Below are positions 1 to 8,878 of a DNA stretch of 48,653 nucleotides, in pieces. A program made the translations under genes and the position numbers. A model generated the notes under the pieces. It was not told the DNA's origin and searched no databases. It saw nothing but the letters and a program-made list of their open reading frames with translations. Where the stretch lies: the NCBI GenBank assembly GCA_030426395.1, contig JAUHYE010000015.1, forward strand, positions 1-48,653. Direction: 5' to 3'. The first letter of the stretch is position 1. The number at the start of each line of letters is the position of its first letter. This stretch comes from Phycisphaerae bacterium (GTDB taxonomy: Bacteria > Planctomycetota > Phycisphaerae > Phycisphaerales > UBA1924).

Positions 1-46
1 CGTCCATCTTCGGGGCCGATTCGGTACCGGCCGGTTTGGAGTCAAG

Positions 47-718
47 ATGTCTTTTGCGATGTACAAGCCCGGGCAGGGCTACTGGACCCGGGTGCTGACG
101 GCGGTGTTCGCGGGCGTGCTGGTGCTGGCGGCGGCGGCGTGGCTGTATGGCCAGGCGCTGCTCATCCCCCTGCCCGACCGCGCGTGGATCACCAGCTACG
201 GCTCGGCGGTCGACTTCGAGCCGGGCCAGCAGGTCGAACTGCTGGGCGAGGCGGTCATCGGCCAGCGGGCGACCCTGGGCACCGCGACCATCGAGACCCT
301 CGAGGCCGGCCAGTCGGGCGGCACGATCACGGTGGTCGATCCGCAGCTGAACGAGGGCGCCATCCGCAGCCAGGTGGAGGCTCTTCGGACGCAGGCCGGG
401 CAGGTCACGGCGCTGTCGGGCGGCGTGCGGGGCGTGCCGATCATCGAGCGGATCTATGTGCAGGGCGCGATGGTGGTGCTGACGGTGCTCGTGGGCGCCG
501 CGGCCATCATGTACTTCGTGGCCATCAAGAAGTCGTCGGTGGACTTCCTCATCGCCACCGACGGCGAGATGAAGAAGGTCAACTGGTCGACCCGCAAGGA
601 CATCCTGAACTCGACCTGGGTGGTCATCGGGGCCTCGGCCCTGCTCGGGCTGTACCTATTCGGCTTCGACACCGCGTTCGCGATCTTCTTCGAGGCCATC
701 GGCGTCCTGGATATATAG
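47..718 (+). CDS. secE: Preprotein translocase subunit SecE, long N-terminally extended form
   Basis: SecE is the small subunit of the SecYEG channel that clamps SecY in the inner membrane. The SecE core is the C-terminal part (about residues 165-221): an amphipathic stretch EMKKVNWSTRKDI (174-186) followed by a membrane segment (about 189-210). Ahead of it are two further hydrophobic segments (about 15-37 and 138-160) separated by a soluble stretch of about 100 residues, so the 223-residue protein is much longer than the single-span 60-130 residue SecE of most bacteria. The ATG is preceded by GGAG five bases upstream. nusG follows on the same strand, the usual secE-nusG pairing. The function of the extension is unknown. 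Confidence 0.93.
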   Translation: MSFAMYKPGQGYWTRVLTAVFAGVLVLAAAAWLYGQALLIPLPDRAWITSYGSAVDFEPGQQVELLGEAVIGQRATLGTATIETLEAGQSGGTITVVDPQLNEGAIRSQVEALRTQAGQVTALSGGVRGVPIIERIYVQGAMVVLTVLVGAAAIMYFVAIKKSSVDFLIATDGEMKKVNWSTRKDILNSTWVVIGASALLGLYLFGFDTAFAIFFEAIGVLDI

Positions 719-877
719 TCTGAGCGCTCCGGAGCGGGCCATTGGCCCTGCTGGACTGCCGGCGGCGTGGGCATACGATTCTTCGTCTCGGCCGTGGACC
801 GCTCTCAGGCGTGTCCGCGGCCGCTGTCATTCTCTGGGTGTCCCTAACAGGTGAATCCGAAGCTGGAGCGAATCCCG

Positions 878-1618
878 ATGATCGAAGGCGAGCAGACGAC
901 CCAGGCCGGCGAGAGCACCCCCGAGGCGAGCGAGGCAGAAGCTCCCACCACCACTTCGACCGATGCTTCGGAGCAGGCCGCTTCGGTCGAGCCTGCGTCC
1001 GAGGCCGCGGCCCCCGCCGATGAGGCCAAGGCCGGCGCCGAGAATGAGGAGCCGATCGTCCGCCCGGGCATGAGCTGGTTCGCGCTGCGGGTGGCCTCCA
1101 ACAAGGAGAGCTCGGTGCGCGACACGCTGCTGCGCAAGGTCCAGATCGAGCATAAGACCGAGTTCGTCGGCCGCATCCTGGTGCCCACAGAGAAGAGCCG
1201 GACGTTCAAGAACGGCAAGATCAAGATCACCGAGACCAAGCTCTACCCAGGCTACGTGTTCGTAGAGATGAAGCTCGAGGACGACGGCCGCATCCCCCAG
1301 GACGTGTTCTTCCTGATCAAGGAGACCACGGGCGTGGGCGACTTCGTGGGCACGCCCAGGCCGACGCCGCTGGAGCTGCACGAGATCGAGAAGATCCAGC
1401 TCAGCAGCCGGGCCCCCGAGGAAGAGCCCGAGGTTCGCATGAACTTCGTCAAGGGCGAGCACGTCACGATCAAGGAGGGCCCCTTCGAGGGCTACGAGGG
1501 CACCGTGGACGAGTTGCTGCCCGACAAGGGCCTGGTCCGCGTGCTGGTGACGATCTTCGGCCGCCAGGCGCCCATCGAGATCGAGGAGTGGAAGCTGGGC
1601 AAGGCCGACGAGGGCTGA
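878..1618 (+). CDS. nusG: Transcription termination/antitermination protein NusG
   Basis: NusG binds RNA polymerase through its N-terminal NGN domain and uses a KOW domain to contact Rho or the ribosome. Residues 1-63 are an acidic, Ala/Glu/Thr-rich tail, 65-175 the NGN domain (WFALRVASNKE; LYPGYVFVEM) and about 190-222 the KOW motif (KGEHVTIKEGPFEGYEG). The ATG at 878 has GGAG nine bases upstream; an in-frame GTG at 851 would add nine residues but has no ribosome-binding site. The ribosomal protein gene rplK normally follows nusG; here the next gene is on the other strand with its stop only 11 bases away, so the conserved secE-nusG-rplKAJL order is broken. Confidence 0.96.
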   Translation: MIEGEQTTQAGESTPEASEAEAPTTTSTDASEQAASVEPASEAAAPADEAKAGAENEEPIVRPGMSWFALRVASNKESSVRDTLLRKVQIEHKTEFVGRILVPTEKSRTFKNGKIKITETKLYPGYVFVEMKLEDDGRIPQDVFFLIKETTGVGDFVGTPRPTPLELHEIEKIQLSSRAPEEEPEVRMNFVKGEHVTIKEGPFEGYEGTVDELLPDKGLVRVLVTIFGRQAPIEIEEWKLGKADEG

Positions 1619-1629
1619 GCCCGAATTGG

Positions 1630-3513
1630 CTACATGTCCGACAGTGACCTCGAAGGGAACGCGGCGCGCAGGGCGTTGAAGATCGCCAGCACGTCGATGG
1701 CCTCCTGGGCCAGTGCGCCCGCGACGGGCGGCAGGTAGCCCATCGACGCCAGGATCATGCCAACGACGCTCAGGGCCATGCCGCCCAGGGCGCTCTGGAG
1801 CGCGATGGTGCGCATGCGCCGGCCGATGTGCATGAGCTCGTCCACGCGGCGCAGCGAGCTGTCGAGGATCACGGCGCCGGCGGCCTGGGTCGTCACGTCG
1901 CTGGCCACGCCCATGGCCACCCCCACCGTTGCGGCCAGCAGGGCCGGGGCGTCGTTGATGCCGTCGCCGACGAAGATAGTCGGCGCACGCTCGGTCTCCT
2001 CGCGCGTGATGGCGACCTTTTGCTCGGGCGTCTGGCCGGCCCGCACGAGGTCGATGCCGACCTCCCTGGCCAGGTACTCCACCTCGTTGGCGCGGTCGCC
2101 CGACACGAGCATGACGCGATCGATGTGGTGGTGCTTGTCCAAGTGAGCAACAAACGCGTTGCCATCCGGCCGCGGCGCATCGCGGAACTGGTAGGTCGCC
2201 GCGATCGCGCCATCGACGAGCACCACGCACTCGAGCCCGCCGGCAAGGGGAGGCAGCAGGCCCTCTGCCTCGGGGTCGTTCTTGAGCACGGCCTTGCGGC
2301 TGGTGACGGTGACCTGGTGGCCCTCGACCACGCCGCGCAGGCCGTGACCGGGCGGCTCGCTGAGCTCGGAGACCGGCAAGAGCGGCGTGTTGGCGGCCTC
2401 GGCGGCCTTCACGACGGCGGCGGCCAGGGGGTGCTTGGAGTATCGCTCGAGGCTGGCCGCCAGGGCGAGCGTGCGCTCGGAGCCAACGCCCTCGCTCATG
2501 TGCTGGTTGACCAGCGAGGGCCGGCCGAAGGTGAGCGTTCCGGTCTTGTCGAGGATCATCGTGCGGCAGGTGTCGATGCGCTCTAGAGCGACGGGATCTC
2601 GGATGATGATCGACCGGCGTGCGGCCAGGGACACCGCGCCGATGATGGCCACCGGGATGGCGATCAGCAGCGGGCAGGGCGTGGCAACAACCAGGACGGC
2701 CAGGAACCGCGTGGGGTCGCCGCTGAGGCCCCAGGCGGCCAGGGCGATGAGGATCGCCAGGGGCGTGTACCACGCGCCCAGCCGGTCGGCCATGCGACGC
2801 ATCTGGGGCCGCTGCTGCTGGCTGGCGCGCATGACATCCATGATCTGGGCGTAGCGCGAGTCTCGAGCGGTCCGCTGGGCGCGGACGGTCAGGGCGTTCT
2901 CGCCGTTGATGGCGCCGCTGAGCACGGCCGACCCTGGGGCCTTGGATATCTCGTATGGCTCGCCGGTCAGGTAGCTCTCGTCCATGACCGAGCGGCCCTC
3001 GACCACGACGCCGTCGACGGGCGAGGCCTCGTGGGGCAGCACGACGACCAGGTCGTCGACGGCGATCTTGTCGAGGGGCACGTCCTCGAGCGCGTCGCCC
3101 GTGCGCCGGTGGGCGACCGAGGGCATGCGCTTGGCCAGGGCTTCGAGGGCCGAGGAGGCCCGGCCCATGGCGTAGGTCTCGATGGCCTGGCCGCCCGAGA
3201 GCATGAGGACCACCAGCGTGCCGGCCAGATACTCGCCCAGCAGCACGGCGGTGACGATGGAGACCGCGGCGAGCAGGTCGGAGCCGAAGTCGCCCTTGAA
3301 CAGCTTGATGGCCAGCTCGAGAACGAGCGGCGCACCGCCGACGAGCAGGGCGGCGTACAGCGGCCAGGGCCGCAGCGGCGAGCCCGCGGCCCAGAGGATG
3401 AGCGAGAGGGCGATGGCGCCCAGCGCGATGCAGGCGATGACGAGGTAGCGTCGGCTACGGACTGGGTGCGCGTCGGTCGGGCCGGTGGCGGCCGCGACCG
3501 ACGCGTGGCTCAC
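1630..3513 (-). CDS. Heavy-metal translocating P-type ATPase (P1B family)
   Basis: This is an inner-membrane metal pump powered by ATP through an aspartyl-phosphate intermediate. The phosphorylation motif DKTGT has its aspartate at residue 322, the hinge GDGINDAP lies near 514-521, and the nucleotide-binding HP pair is in SKHPLAAA. The membrane metal site reads TPCP with Cys280, the form seen in a subgroup of P1B pumps, rather than CPC. There is no N-terminal heavy-metal-binding domain; the 627-residue protein opens directly with hydrophobic helices. The metal is not predictable from this. The GTG start shares the four bases GTGA with the stop codon of the upstream nuoG, so translation is probably coupled. 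Confidence 0.92.
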   Translation of the reverse strand: MSHASVAAATGPTDAHPVRSRRYLVIACIALGAIALSLILWAAGSPLRPWPLYAALLVGGAPLVLELAIKLFKGDFGSDLLAAVSIVTAVLLGEYLAGTLVVLMLSGGQAIETYAMGRASSALEALAKRMPSVAHRRTGDALEDVPLDKIAVDDLVVVLPHEASPVDGVVVEGRSVMDESYLTGEPYEISKAPGSAVLSGAINGENALTVRAQRTARDSRYAQIMDVMRASQQQRPQMRRMADRLGAWYTPLAILIALAAWGLSGDPTRFLAVLVVATPCPLLIAIPVAIIGAVSLAARRSIIIRDPVALERIDTCRTMILDKTGTLTFGRPSLVNQHMSEGVGSERTLALAASLERYSKHPLAAAVVKAAEAANTPLLPVSELSEPPGHGLRGVVEGHQVTVTSRKAVLKNDPEAEGLLPPLAGGLECVVLVDGAIAATYQFRDAPRPDGNAFVAHLDKHHHIDRVMLVSGDRANEVEYLAREVGIDLVRAGQTPEQKVAITREETERAPTIFVGDGINDAPALLAATVGVAMGVASDVTTQAAGAVILDSSLRRVDELMHIGRRMRTIALQSALGGMALSVVGMILASMGYLPPVAGALAQEAIDVLAIFNALRAAFPSRSLSDM

Positions 3514-5273
3514 AGCTCCACCACCCGCATGTCGCCACCCTTGCGGGCGGCCTTGGGGGGCAGGCTGACGTCGGTCGTGAACTCGGGCATGCCGGCCTCG
3601 GCCATCCGGGTGCGCACGTTGGCGGCGGTGAAGAGCAGTCCGCGGGGCAGTTCGACCTCGGTGGCCTGGGGCACCTGGCCCGGGCCGTCGTCGACGACCG
3701 CGACGTCGGGGCGGCGGAAGTGCGACTCGGGCCGCTGGGCGATGTAGGCGTCCACGCCGCTGGCGGCGAGAAGGTCGTGGGCGATCTGGCCCTCGGTGCG
3801 GGCCATGGGCGGGATGGCAGGGTCGAAGGCCTGCAGGATGCCGCGATGGTTCTCGAACGTGCCGGCCTTCTCGGCCCAGGTCGCGCCGGGTAGCACGACG
3901 TCGCTGGCGTCGATGAGGCGGGTGGGCAGCGTGTCGATGAGCACGGTGAAGCGATCGGTGGCGGCGTCGGCCAGCTCCTGCGGGACCCAGTCGCTGGGGT
4001 AGTTGCCGGTCAGGATCAACGCTCCCGCGTTCTTGATGGCGCCAAGGAATTCGTGGAACTCGACGGGCGCCTTGCCGGTGACGGCCTCGAGCACACGCCG
4101 CACGCCGCGGGCGTTGGGGGCCTTCTCGGCAACCATCACGAAGGCGCTCTCGTCGTCGAGGCTCCTGGTGGGCGGGAAGGCCTTGTCCTCGCCCTTGGTC
4201 GGAACGGGGCCGACGGCGAAGATGGCGTTGTCGTCGAGGGTCTTGGCGAGGGTGGCCAGGGCGTAGGCCTCCTCGCAGGGCAGCATGGGGCTGACGAGGA
4301 TCGCAAGCTTGCCGCCCTTGTCCATCGCCGCCTGGATGCCCTCGAGCGCGGCGCGGTAGGCGCGGGGCCACTCGGCCTCGACGAGCGCGCCGTAGCGGCG
4401 GGCCTGGGGCTCGGTCAGGCGGTCGGGGCTGTGGATGAACTTCCAGCCGTAGCGGACCTCGTCGGTGATCCAGAACTTGTTGACCTTCTGGTTCTCGCGC
4501 GGCTTGACACGGTAGACCTTGCCCTCGTTGTGCTCGATGGAGATGTTGTCGCCGCTGGCGGTGATGCCATCAATGCTGGCGGTCTTCTTGAGGAACCAGA
4601 CGCGCTGGGCGAAGAGGAAGTCCTTGTCGAGCAGCGCCCCCACCGGGCACAGGTCGACGACGTTGCCGGAAAGCTCGTTATCCAGGGCCTTGCCGGGGAA
4701 GACGTCGATCTCGCTGCGGTTGCCGCGGCCGCCGATCATCAACTCGCCCGCGCCAGCCACTTCCCTGTCAAAGCGGACACACCTGGTGCACATGATGCAG
4801 CGGTCGGCGTAGAGCCAGACGTGCGGGCCCAGGTCCTTTTTGGCCTGCTTGACCTTCTGCTCCTGGAATCGCGAGACGCCGCGGCCGTACTCGTAGCTGT
4901 AGTCCTGCAGGAAGCACTCGCCGCTCTGGTCGCACACCGGGCAGTCCAGCGGGTGGTTGATGAGCAGGTACTCCATGACAGCCTTCTGGTTGGCCACGGC
5001 CTTGGGGCTGTCGGTGTAGACCACCATGCCGTCGCCGGCGGGGGTGGTGCAGGTGGGCTGGAGCTTGCCGCCGGCCTGGGGCTCGAGCTTGTTCTCGTTG
5101 CGGGGGTTGGGGGCCCAGATCTCACCCAGGCAGATGCGGCACTGGGCGGGCCGGCTCAGGGCGTCGTGATAGCAATAGAAGGGGATCTCGACGCCGTGGG
5201 CGTTGGCCACCTGCAGGATGGTCTGCCCGGGCTCGAATTCGACGGATGTGCCGTTGATGGTGATGCTGGGCAT
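3510..5273 (-). CDS. nuoG: NADH-quinone oxidoreductase subunit G (NuoG-like iron-sulfur protein)
   Basis: NuoG is the large iron-sulfur subunit of the peripheral arm of respiratory complex I. Visible cluster ligands are a [2Fe-2S] set Cys34, Cys45, Cys48 and Cys75; the His-Cys [4Fe-4S] set His107, Cys111, Cys114 and Cys120; and a second [4Fe-4S] set Cys159, Cys162, Cys165 and Cys209. A molybdopterin-oxidoreductase-like domain without obvious cofactor ligands follows (from about 225), ending in the typical [15 protein letters not shown] stretch. At 587 residues it is shorter than E. coli NuoG. No other nuo gene is in the window, and the next gene is a metal ATPase coupled by a GTGA overlap, an unusual partner. 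The start is the ATG beginning MPSITING; the in-frame extension upstream has no domain character. Confidence 0.9.
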   Translation of the reverse strand: MPSITINGTSVEFEPGQTILQVANAHGVEIPFYCYHDALSRPAQCRICLGEIWAPNPRNENKLEPQAGGKLQPTCTTPAGDGMVVYTDSPKAVANQKAVMEYLLINHPLDCPVCDQSGECFLQDYSYEYGRGVSRFQEQKVKQAKKDLGPHVWLYADRCIMCTRCVRFDREVAGAGELMIGGRGNRSEIDVFPGKALDNELSGNVVDLCPVGALLDKDFLFAQRVWFLKKTASIDGITASGDNISIEHNEGKVYRVKPRENQKVNKFWITDEVRYGWKFIHSPDRLTEPQARRYGALVEAEWPRAYRAALEGIQAAMDKGGKLAILVSPMLPCEEAYALATLAKTLDDNAIFAVGPVPTKGEDKAFPPTRSLDDESAFVMVAEKAPNARGVRRVLEAVTGKAPVEFHEFLGAIKNAGALILTGNYPSDWVPQELADAATDRFTVLIDTLPTRLIDASDVVLPGATWAEKAGTFENHRGILQAFDPAIPPMARTEGQIAHDLLAASGVDAYIAQRPESHFRRPDVAVVDDGPGQVPQATEVELPRGLLFTAANVRTRMAEAGMPEFTTDVSLPPKAARKGGDMRVVEL

Positions 5274-5406
5274 GGGCGGCGGGTCTTCTTCTGTGGGGGC
5301 GTGGAGGTCGCGAGCCCAGCAGCCGTGCTGTGGCAGGGGCCGGTTCGGGCCGCATGGTAGCCGCGGGGAGGCGTTGGCATGGCCCCGATGCGCCATGGTA
5401 AAGGAC

Positions 5407-5435
5407 AACGCCCCGGCCGAAGCGACCGGGGCGTT
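5407..5435 (-). terminator. Perfect 10-bp stem-loop terminator
   Basis: AACGCCCCGG (5407-5416) and CCGGGGCGTT (5426-5435) are exact inverted repeats around a 9-base loop. The element lies downstream of the SYLF-like lipoprotein gene (stop at 5474) and before nuoG. The tail on the minus strand is T-rich but interrupted (GTCCTTT), so termination is likely but not textbook. Confidence 0.7.
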
Positions 5436-5473
5436 TGGTGTTTGGCTAGCCGTATGGCCAGATCGCGAAGCGG

Positions 5474-6046
5474 TCAGTTGGCCATGGCCGCGTCGATGTC
5501 GTTGTAGCTGAAGTTGTCGATGGTGAAGTAGGCGCCCAGGCCCCAGCCGGCGCGGGGGTCGCTGACGATGGTGACGTCCTTGGTGAAGGACATCTGGCCG
5601 CTGGCGCCCAGGCCCAAGATGGCGCCGGCGATCTCGCCGCCGAAGGACCAGCTTCCGTTCTTGAAGCTCTCCAGCGAGGCCTCGTCGGGGAAGAAGACGA
5701 CGAAGTCGTTGTAGCTGCCGATGCCGCCGATGCCGACGTTGACGCGGGCGTGGCGGCTGTAGCCGGTCACGTCGCCGCCGTTATCGAAGATCAGGCCGTC
5801 GCTGCCGGCGCCGCCGAGCAGGTACCACAGGCCGTTGAACTCGCCGGGGAAGACGGCCCAGGCGTGGCTGCTCTGGGTGAGGCCGTCGAACTCGGGCTCG
5901 GTCTTGGAGAGGTGGGTGATGGTGGCCTGGCACTCGGCCTTGGTGATGGCCAGGGCGTCTTCGGTGAGGCCGGTGGCCGAGCACCCGGTGAGCAGGGCGC
6001 CGGCGCCCACGATCGAAGCCATCGCAAGAGTCTGAACTGCACGCAT
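5474..6046 (-). CDS. SYLF/Ysc84-like lipid-binding lipoprotein
   Basis: A 190-residue putative lipoprotein: residues 1-21 form a signal peptide ending in the lipobox LLTGC, with Cys22 as the acylation site. The mature part has the flow of SYLF/Ysc84 domains: a VFPGEF-type strand, a Gly-rich LLGGAGSDGLIF segment, a second Gly-rich repeat VNVGIGGIGS, and FVVFFPDEASLESFKNG, which resembles the conserved region before the SYLF core ends. SYLF domains bind phosphoinositides in eukaryotes; the bacterial role is poorly known. AGGAG lies eight bases before the ATG. It is monocistronic, divergent from hisS, with a strong stem-loop downstream. Confidence 0.65.
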   Translation of the reverse strand: MRAVQTLAMASIVGAGALLTGCSATGLTEDALAITKAECQATITHLSKTEPEFDGLTQSSHAWAVFPGEFNGLWYLLGGAGSDGLIFDNGGDVTGYSRHARVNVGIGGIGSYNDFVVFFPDEASLESFKNGSWSFGGEIAGAILGLGASGQMSFTKDVTIVSDPRAGWGLGAYFTIDNFSYNDIDAAMAN

Positions 6047-6195
6047 CGAAAATCTCCTGTCCTTTGCACTATGCTGGATCGCCACAGGCCATCTCGCCAG
6101 AGGCTGTTCCGCCCTAGAGGCTGCATCACGATAGGCCCGACCCGGCACCCCCGGGCTGGCCAGGCCCCGGTCGCTTGACCCAGGAACCCCGCACG

Positions 6196-7659
6196 ATGAC
6201 CAAGCCCAACTCGAGCCCGGTCGCCTCCCCCAAGGGTACGCGTGATCTTTATCCGGACCAACTGCTCCGCCAGAACTACATCACACGCCTCTGGCGGGAC
6301 ACCGCCCTCCGCCACGGCTTCGAGGAGATCAACGGCCCGACCTTCGAGATGCTCGAGCTCTACACCCGCAAGAGCGGCGAGGGCATCGTGGGCGAGCTCT
6401 TCCGTTTCCGGCGCGAAGGCGGCGAGGACGACTACGCCCTGCGCCCCGAGTTCACCCCCACCCTGGCCCGCATGTACGCCGCCAAGGCGGCGAGCCTGCC
6501 CAGCCCGACCAAGTGGTTCAGCATCGGGCCGTACTTCCGGGCGGAGAAGCCGCAGAGGGGGAGGCTGCGGGAGTTTTTGCAGTGGAATGTGGATGTGTTG
6601 GGGGGAGACGAGTTGGCAGACGATGCCGACACCGTAGCATGCGCAGCGGAGTTGCTTATCGCTGCCGGACTTAGAGCAACAGACATCAGAATTGATGCGA
6701 ATCACCGCGGCGGCATGGAATCGCTCATACTTTCGGGTGGCGTTTCGGAAGAAAATGTCGCCGGTGTTTTCGCGCTCTTGGACGCATACTCCAAGCTAAG
6801 TGAGGAAAGCATACTGAGTCGCGCCTCATCGTTAGGCGTTTCCGAATCACTCCTTCGACAACTTCGATATCGTTCGCCGCTAACTGCCGAAACCGACAGT
6901 TCAACTACGACTTCCGCTCATGAATCAATCATGAAGGAAGTCTGGGCCCTTCGTCAACAAATGGAGAGAAGAAGCGCACGAGGCTGGGTACGACCCAATT
7001 TCCACATCGTGCGAGGCCTCGCCTACTACACCGGCACCGTCTTCGAGGTCATCGCCGAGGGCGAGCGGGCCATCGCGGGGGGTGGGCGGTACGACAACCT
7101 GATCGAGCTCTTCGGCGGGCCGCCGACGCCGGCGGTTGGGTTTGGCATGGGCGACGTCGTGCTGGGGTTGTTGCTGGACGATAAGGGGCTGATGCCGCAT
7201 GATGGGGATTTGCTGGAGGCTTTAAGTCGCAGGCCTGCAAGCCTGAGGCCCGAGGCGTTCGTCATTGCGGATGAAGAGCAAGAGGGGTTTATAGAGCCAC
7301 TGCTGGCCAACCTGCGCCGAGGCATCGAGTTCGAGGACTTCAAGGGGCGCCCGTGGGATTATGACCGCTACAAAGTCCGCCCTTTGCACGCGCGGCGTTC
7401 CTACAAACGGAAGCGGCTCAAGCAGAAGCGTGAAGCCGAAGCGAAGCACGCTCGCTTCCTCGTCACCATCGAGGACGCGGACAAGATCGAGCTACGAGAC
7501 ATGGGGTCATCCGAGAGCCTGACGCCGAACAAGATCCCGGGATGGGAAGACAATACATTGGCTCAAGAGGCCCACTCCTTCAGTCTGGATCCTCGGTCGC
7601 CCGTCTACGTTGGACGCGCCATTGCGTACGCGATGAAACGGTGGGGACCACACCACTGA
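6196..7659 (+). CDS. hisS: Histidine--tRNA ligase (HisRS) with divergent motifs
   Basis: This class II synthetase charges tRNA-His. N-terminal KGTRDLYP (13-20), motif 2 YFRAEKPQRGRLREF (113-127), the histidine-binding motif RGLAYYTG (273-280), and AGGGRYDNL are all present, followed by a C-terminal anticodon-binding domain recognisable by LHARRSYKRKR. Two deviations stand out: the usual RGLDYYTG has Ala276 in place of Asp, and motif 3, usually GFxxGxERL, reads GFGMGDVVL (315-323) without the arginine. The insertion domain (about residues 150-270) is encoded by visibly less GC-rich DNA than its surroundings. The ATG at 6196 has AGGAA nine bases upstream; an in-frame TTG at 6175 is less likely. 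A glycosyltransferase gene starts 12 bases after the stop. Confidence 0.9.
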   Translation: MTKPNSSPVASPKGTRDLYPDQLLRQNYITRLWRDTALRHGFEEINGPTFEMLELYTRKSGEGIVGELFRFRREGGEDDYALRPEFTPTLARMYAAKAASLPSPTKWFSIGPYFRAEKPQRGRLREFLQWNVDVLGGDELADDADTVACAAELLIAAGLRATDIRIDANHRGGMESLILSGGVSEENVAGVFALLDAYSKLSEESILSRASSLGVSESLLRQLRYRSPLTAETDSSTTTSAHESIMKEVWALRQQMERRSARGWVRPNFHIVRGLAYYTGTVFEVIAEGERAIAGGGRYDNLIELFGGPPTPAVGFGMGDVVLGLLLDDKGLMPHDGDLLEALSRRPASLRPEAFVIADEEQEGFIEPLLANLRRGIEFEDFKGRPWDYDRYKVRPLHARRSYKRKRLKQKREAEAKHARFLVTIEDADKIELRDMGSSESLTPNKIPGWEDNTLAQEAHSFSLDPRSPVYVGRAIAYAMKRWGPHH

Positions 7660-7670
7660 CGGCAAGCCGC

Positions 7671-8858
7671 ATGACCCGCATCCTCCACATCTCCACCCGC
7701 CTCATCCTGGGCGGAAGCCAGGAGAACACGATCCTGTCGTGCGAGGGGCAGGTGGGGCTTGGGCACGAGGTGCACCTGGCGTACGGGCCGATCTATGGGC
7801 CCGAGGGGTCGATGCTGGATCGGGTGCGGGCGTTCAGGACCATCGAGGCCCACGAGGTGCCGCACCTGATCCGGCCGGTTCGGCCGATCGCCGACATGCG
7901 GGCATATCGCGAACTCAAGGCCTTGATCGATGACATCAAGCCCGATGTGGTGCACACGCACTCGTCGAAGGCGGGCATCCTCGGCCGGCTGGCAGGTTGG
8001 AACGCCAGGTGTAAGCCGGCCGTCGTTCACACGATCCATGGGCCGCCGTTCCTGCCGGGGAAGGTGGTGTCGAATGCGGTCTATACCGTGGCCGAGCGGT
8101 TCGCGGCGAAGCGCTGTGACGCCATCGTGAGCGTGGCGGACGCGATGACGCGGCAGTTCCTGGAGCGCGGCATCGGCAAGCCCGCGCTCTATACGACGGT
8201 GCGGAGCGGCGTGGACATCGAGCCGTACCTGACCAGCCACCCGACGCGTGACGAGGTCCGCGAGCGGTATGGCATCGAGCCGCACGAGTTCGTCGTTGGC
8301 ACGGTGGCCCGGCTGGCCCAGGACAAGGGGCACGACGACCTGCTCGATGCGCTGGGCGAAGACCTGAGAGCGAACGAGCACTGGCGTTTGCTGTGGGTGG
8401 GCGATGGGTATCTGCGTGAGCAACTCGAGCGGCGCATCGGCGAGATGGGCCTGGATGGGCGTGTGGTGTTCACGGGTCTCGTGCCGCCGGCGGAGGTGCC
8501 GGGCATGATGCGGGCGATGGACGTGCTGGCGCACCCGAGTTATCGGGAAGGGCTGCCCCGCACGGTGACCCAGGCGTTGCTGGCGGGCGTGTGCCCGGTG
8601 GCCTACGACTGCGACGGCACGCCGGAGATCTGCCGGCACAAGCAGACCGGCTGGCTCATCCCCACCGGCGACGTTGGACGGCTCGGCGAGGCGATCAGGC
8701 ATCTGGCGGCGCGTCCGGACGAGCGGCTTGCCCTAGCGGCTGCGGGGCGGGAGGTGGCCGGCAGGGAGTTCAGCGCGGCGGCGATGGTCGCCGGCCTGGA
8801 GCACGTCTACCGCGAGGCGATGGCGGCCCGCGACCGGCGACGGCGCGGCAGCCTTTAG
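7671..8858 (+). CDS. Glycosyltransferase family 4 (GT-B fold)
   Basis: The 395-residue protein has the two Rossmann halves of a GT-B enzyme. The N-terminal acceptor half begins MTRILHISTRLILGGSQ and carries VHTHSSKAGILGRLAG; the C-terminal donor half begins near GTVARLAQDKG and includes LLWVGDGYLREQL. The nucleotide-sugar motif usually written EX7E appears as EGLPRTVTQ, with Gln in place of the second Glu, a variant also seen in some exopolysaccharide GT4 enzymes. No membrane segment is visible, so it probably acts at the cytoplasmic face of the membrane. Donor and acceptor cannot be told. It lies between hisS and a metallo-beta-lactamase-fold gene on the same strand. Confidence 0.88.
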   Translation: MTRILHISTRLILGGSQENTILSCEGQVGLGHEVHLAYGPIYGPEGSMLDRVRAFRTIEAHEVPHLIRPVRPIADMRAYRELKALIDDIKPDVVHTHSSKAGILGRLAGWNARCKPAVVHTIHGPPFLPGKVVSNAVYTVAERFAAKRCDAIVSVADAMTRQFLERGIGKPALYTTVRSGVDIEPYLTSHPTRDEVRERYGIEPHEFVVGTVARLAQDKGHDDLLDALGEDLRANEHWRLLWVGDGYLREQLERRIGEMGLDGRVVFTGLVPPAEVPGMMRAMDVLAHPSYREGLPRTVTQALLAGVCPVAYDCDGTPEICRHKQTGWLIPTGDVGRLGEAIRHLAARPDERLALAAAGREVAGREFSAAAMVAGLEHVYREAMAARDRRRRGSL

Positions 8859-8878
8859 GGCGATACCCTCGCGGCAGC

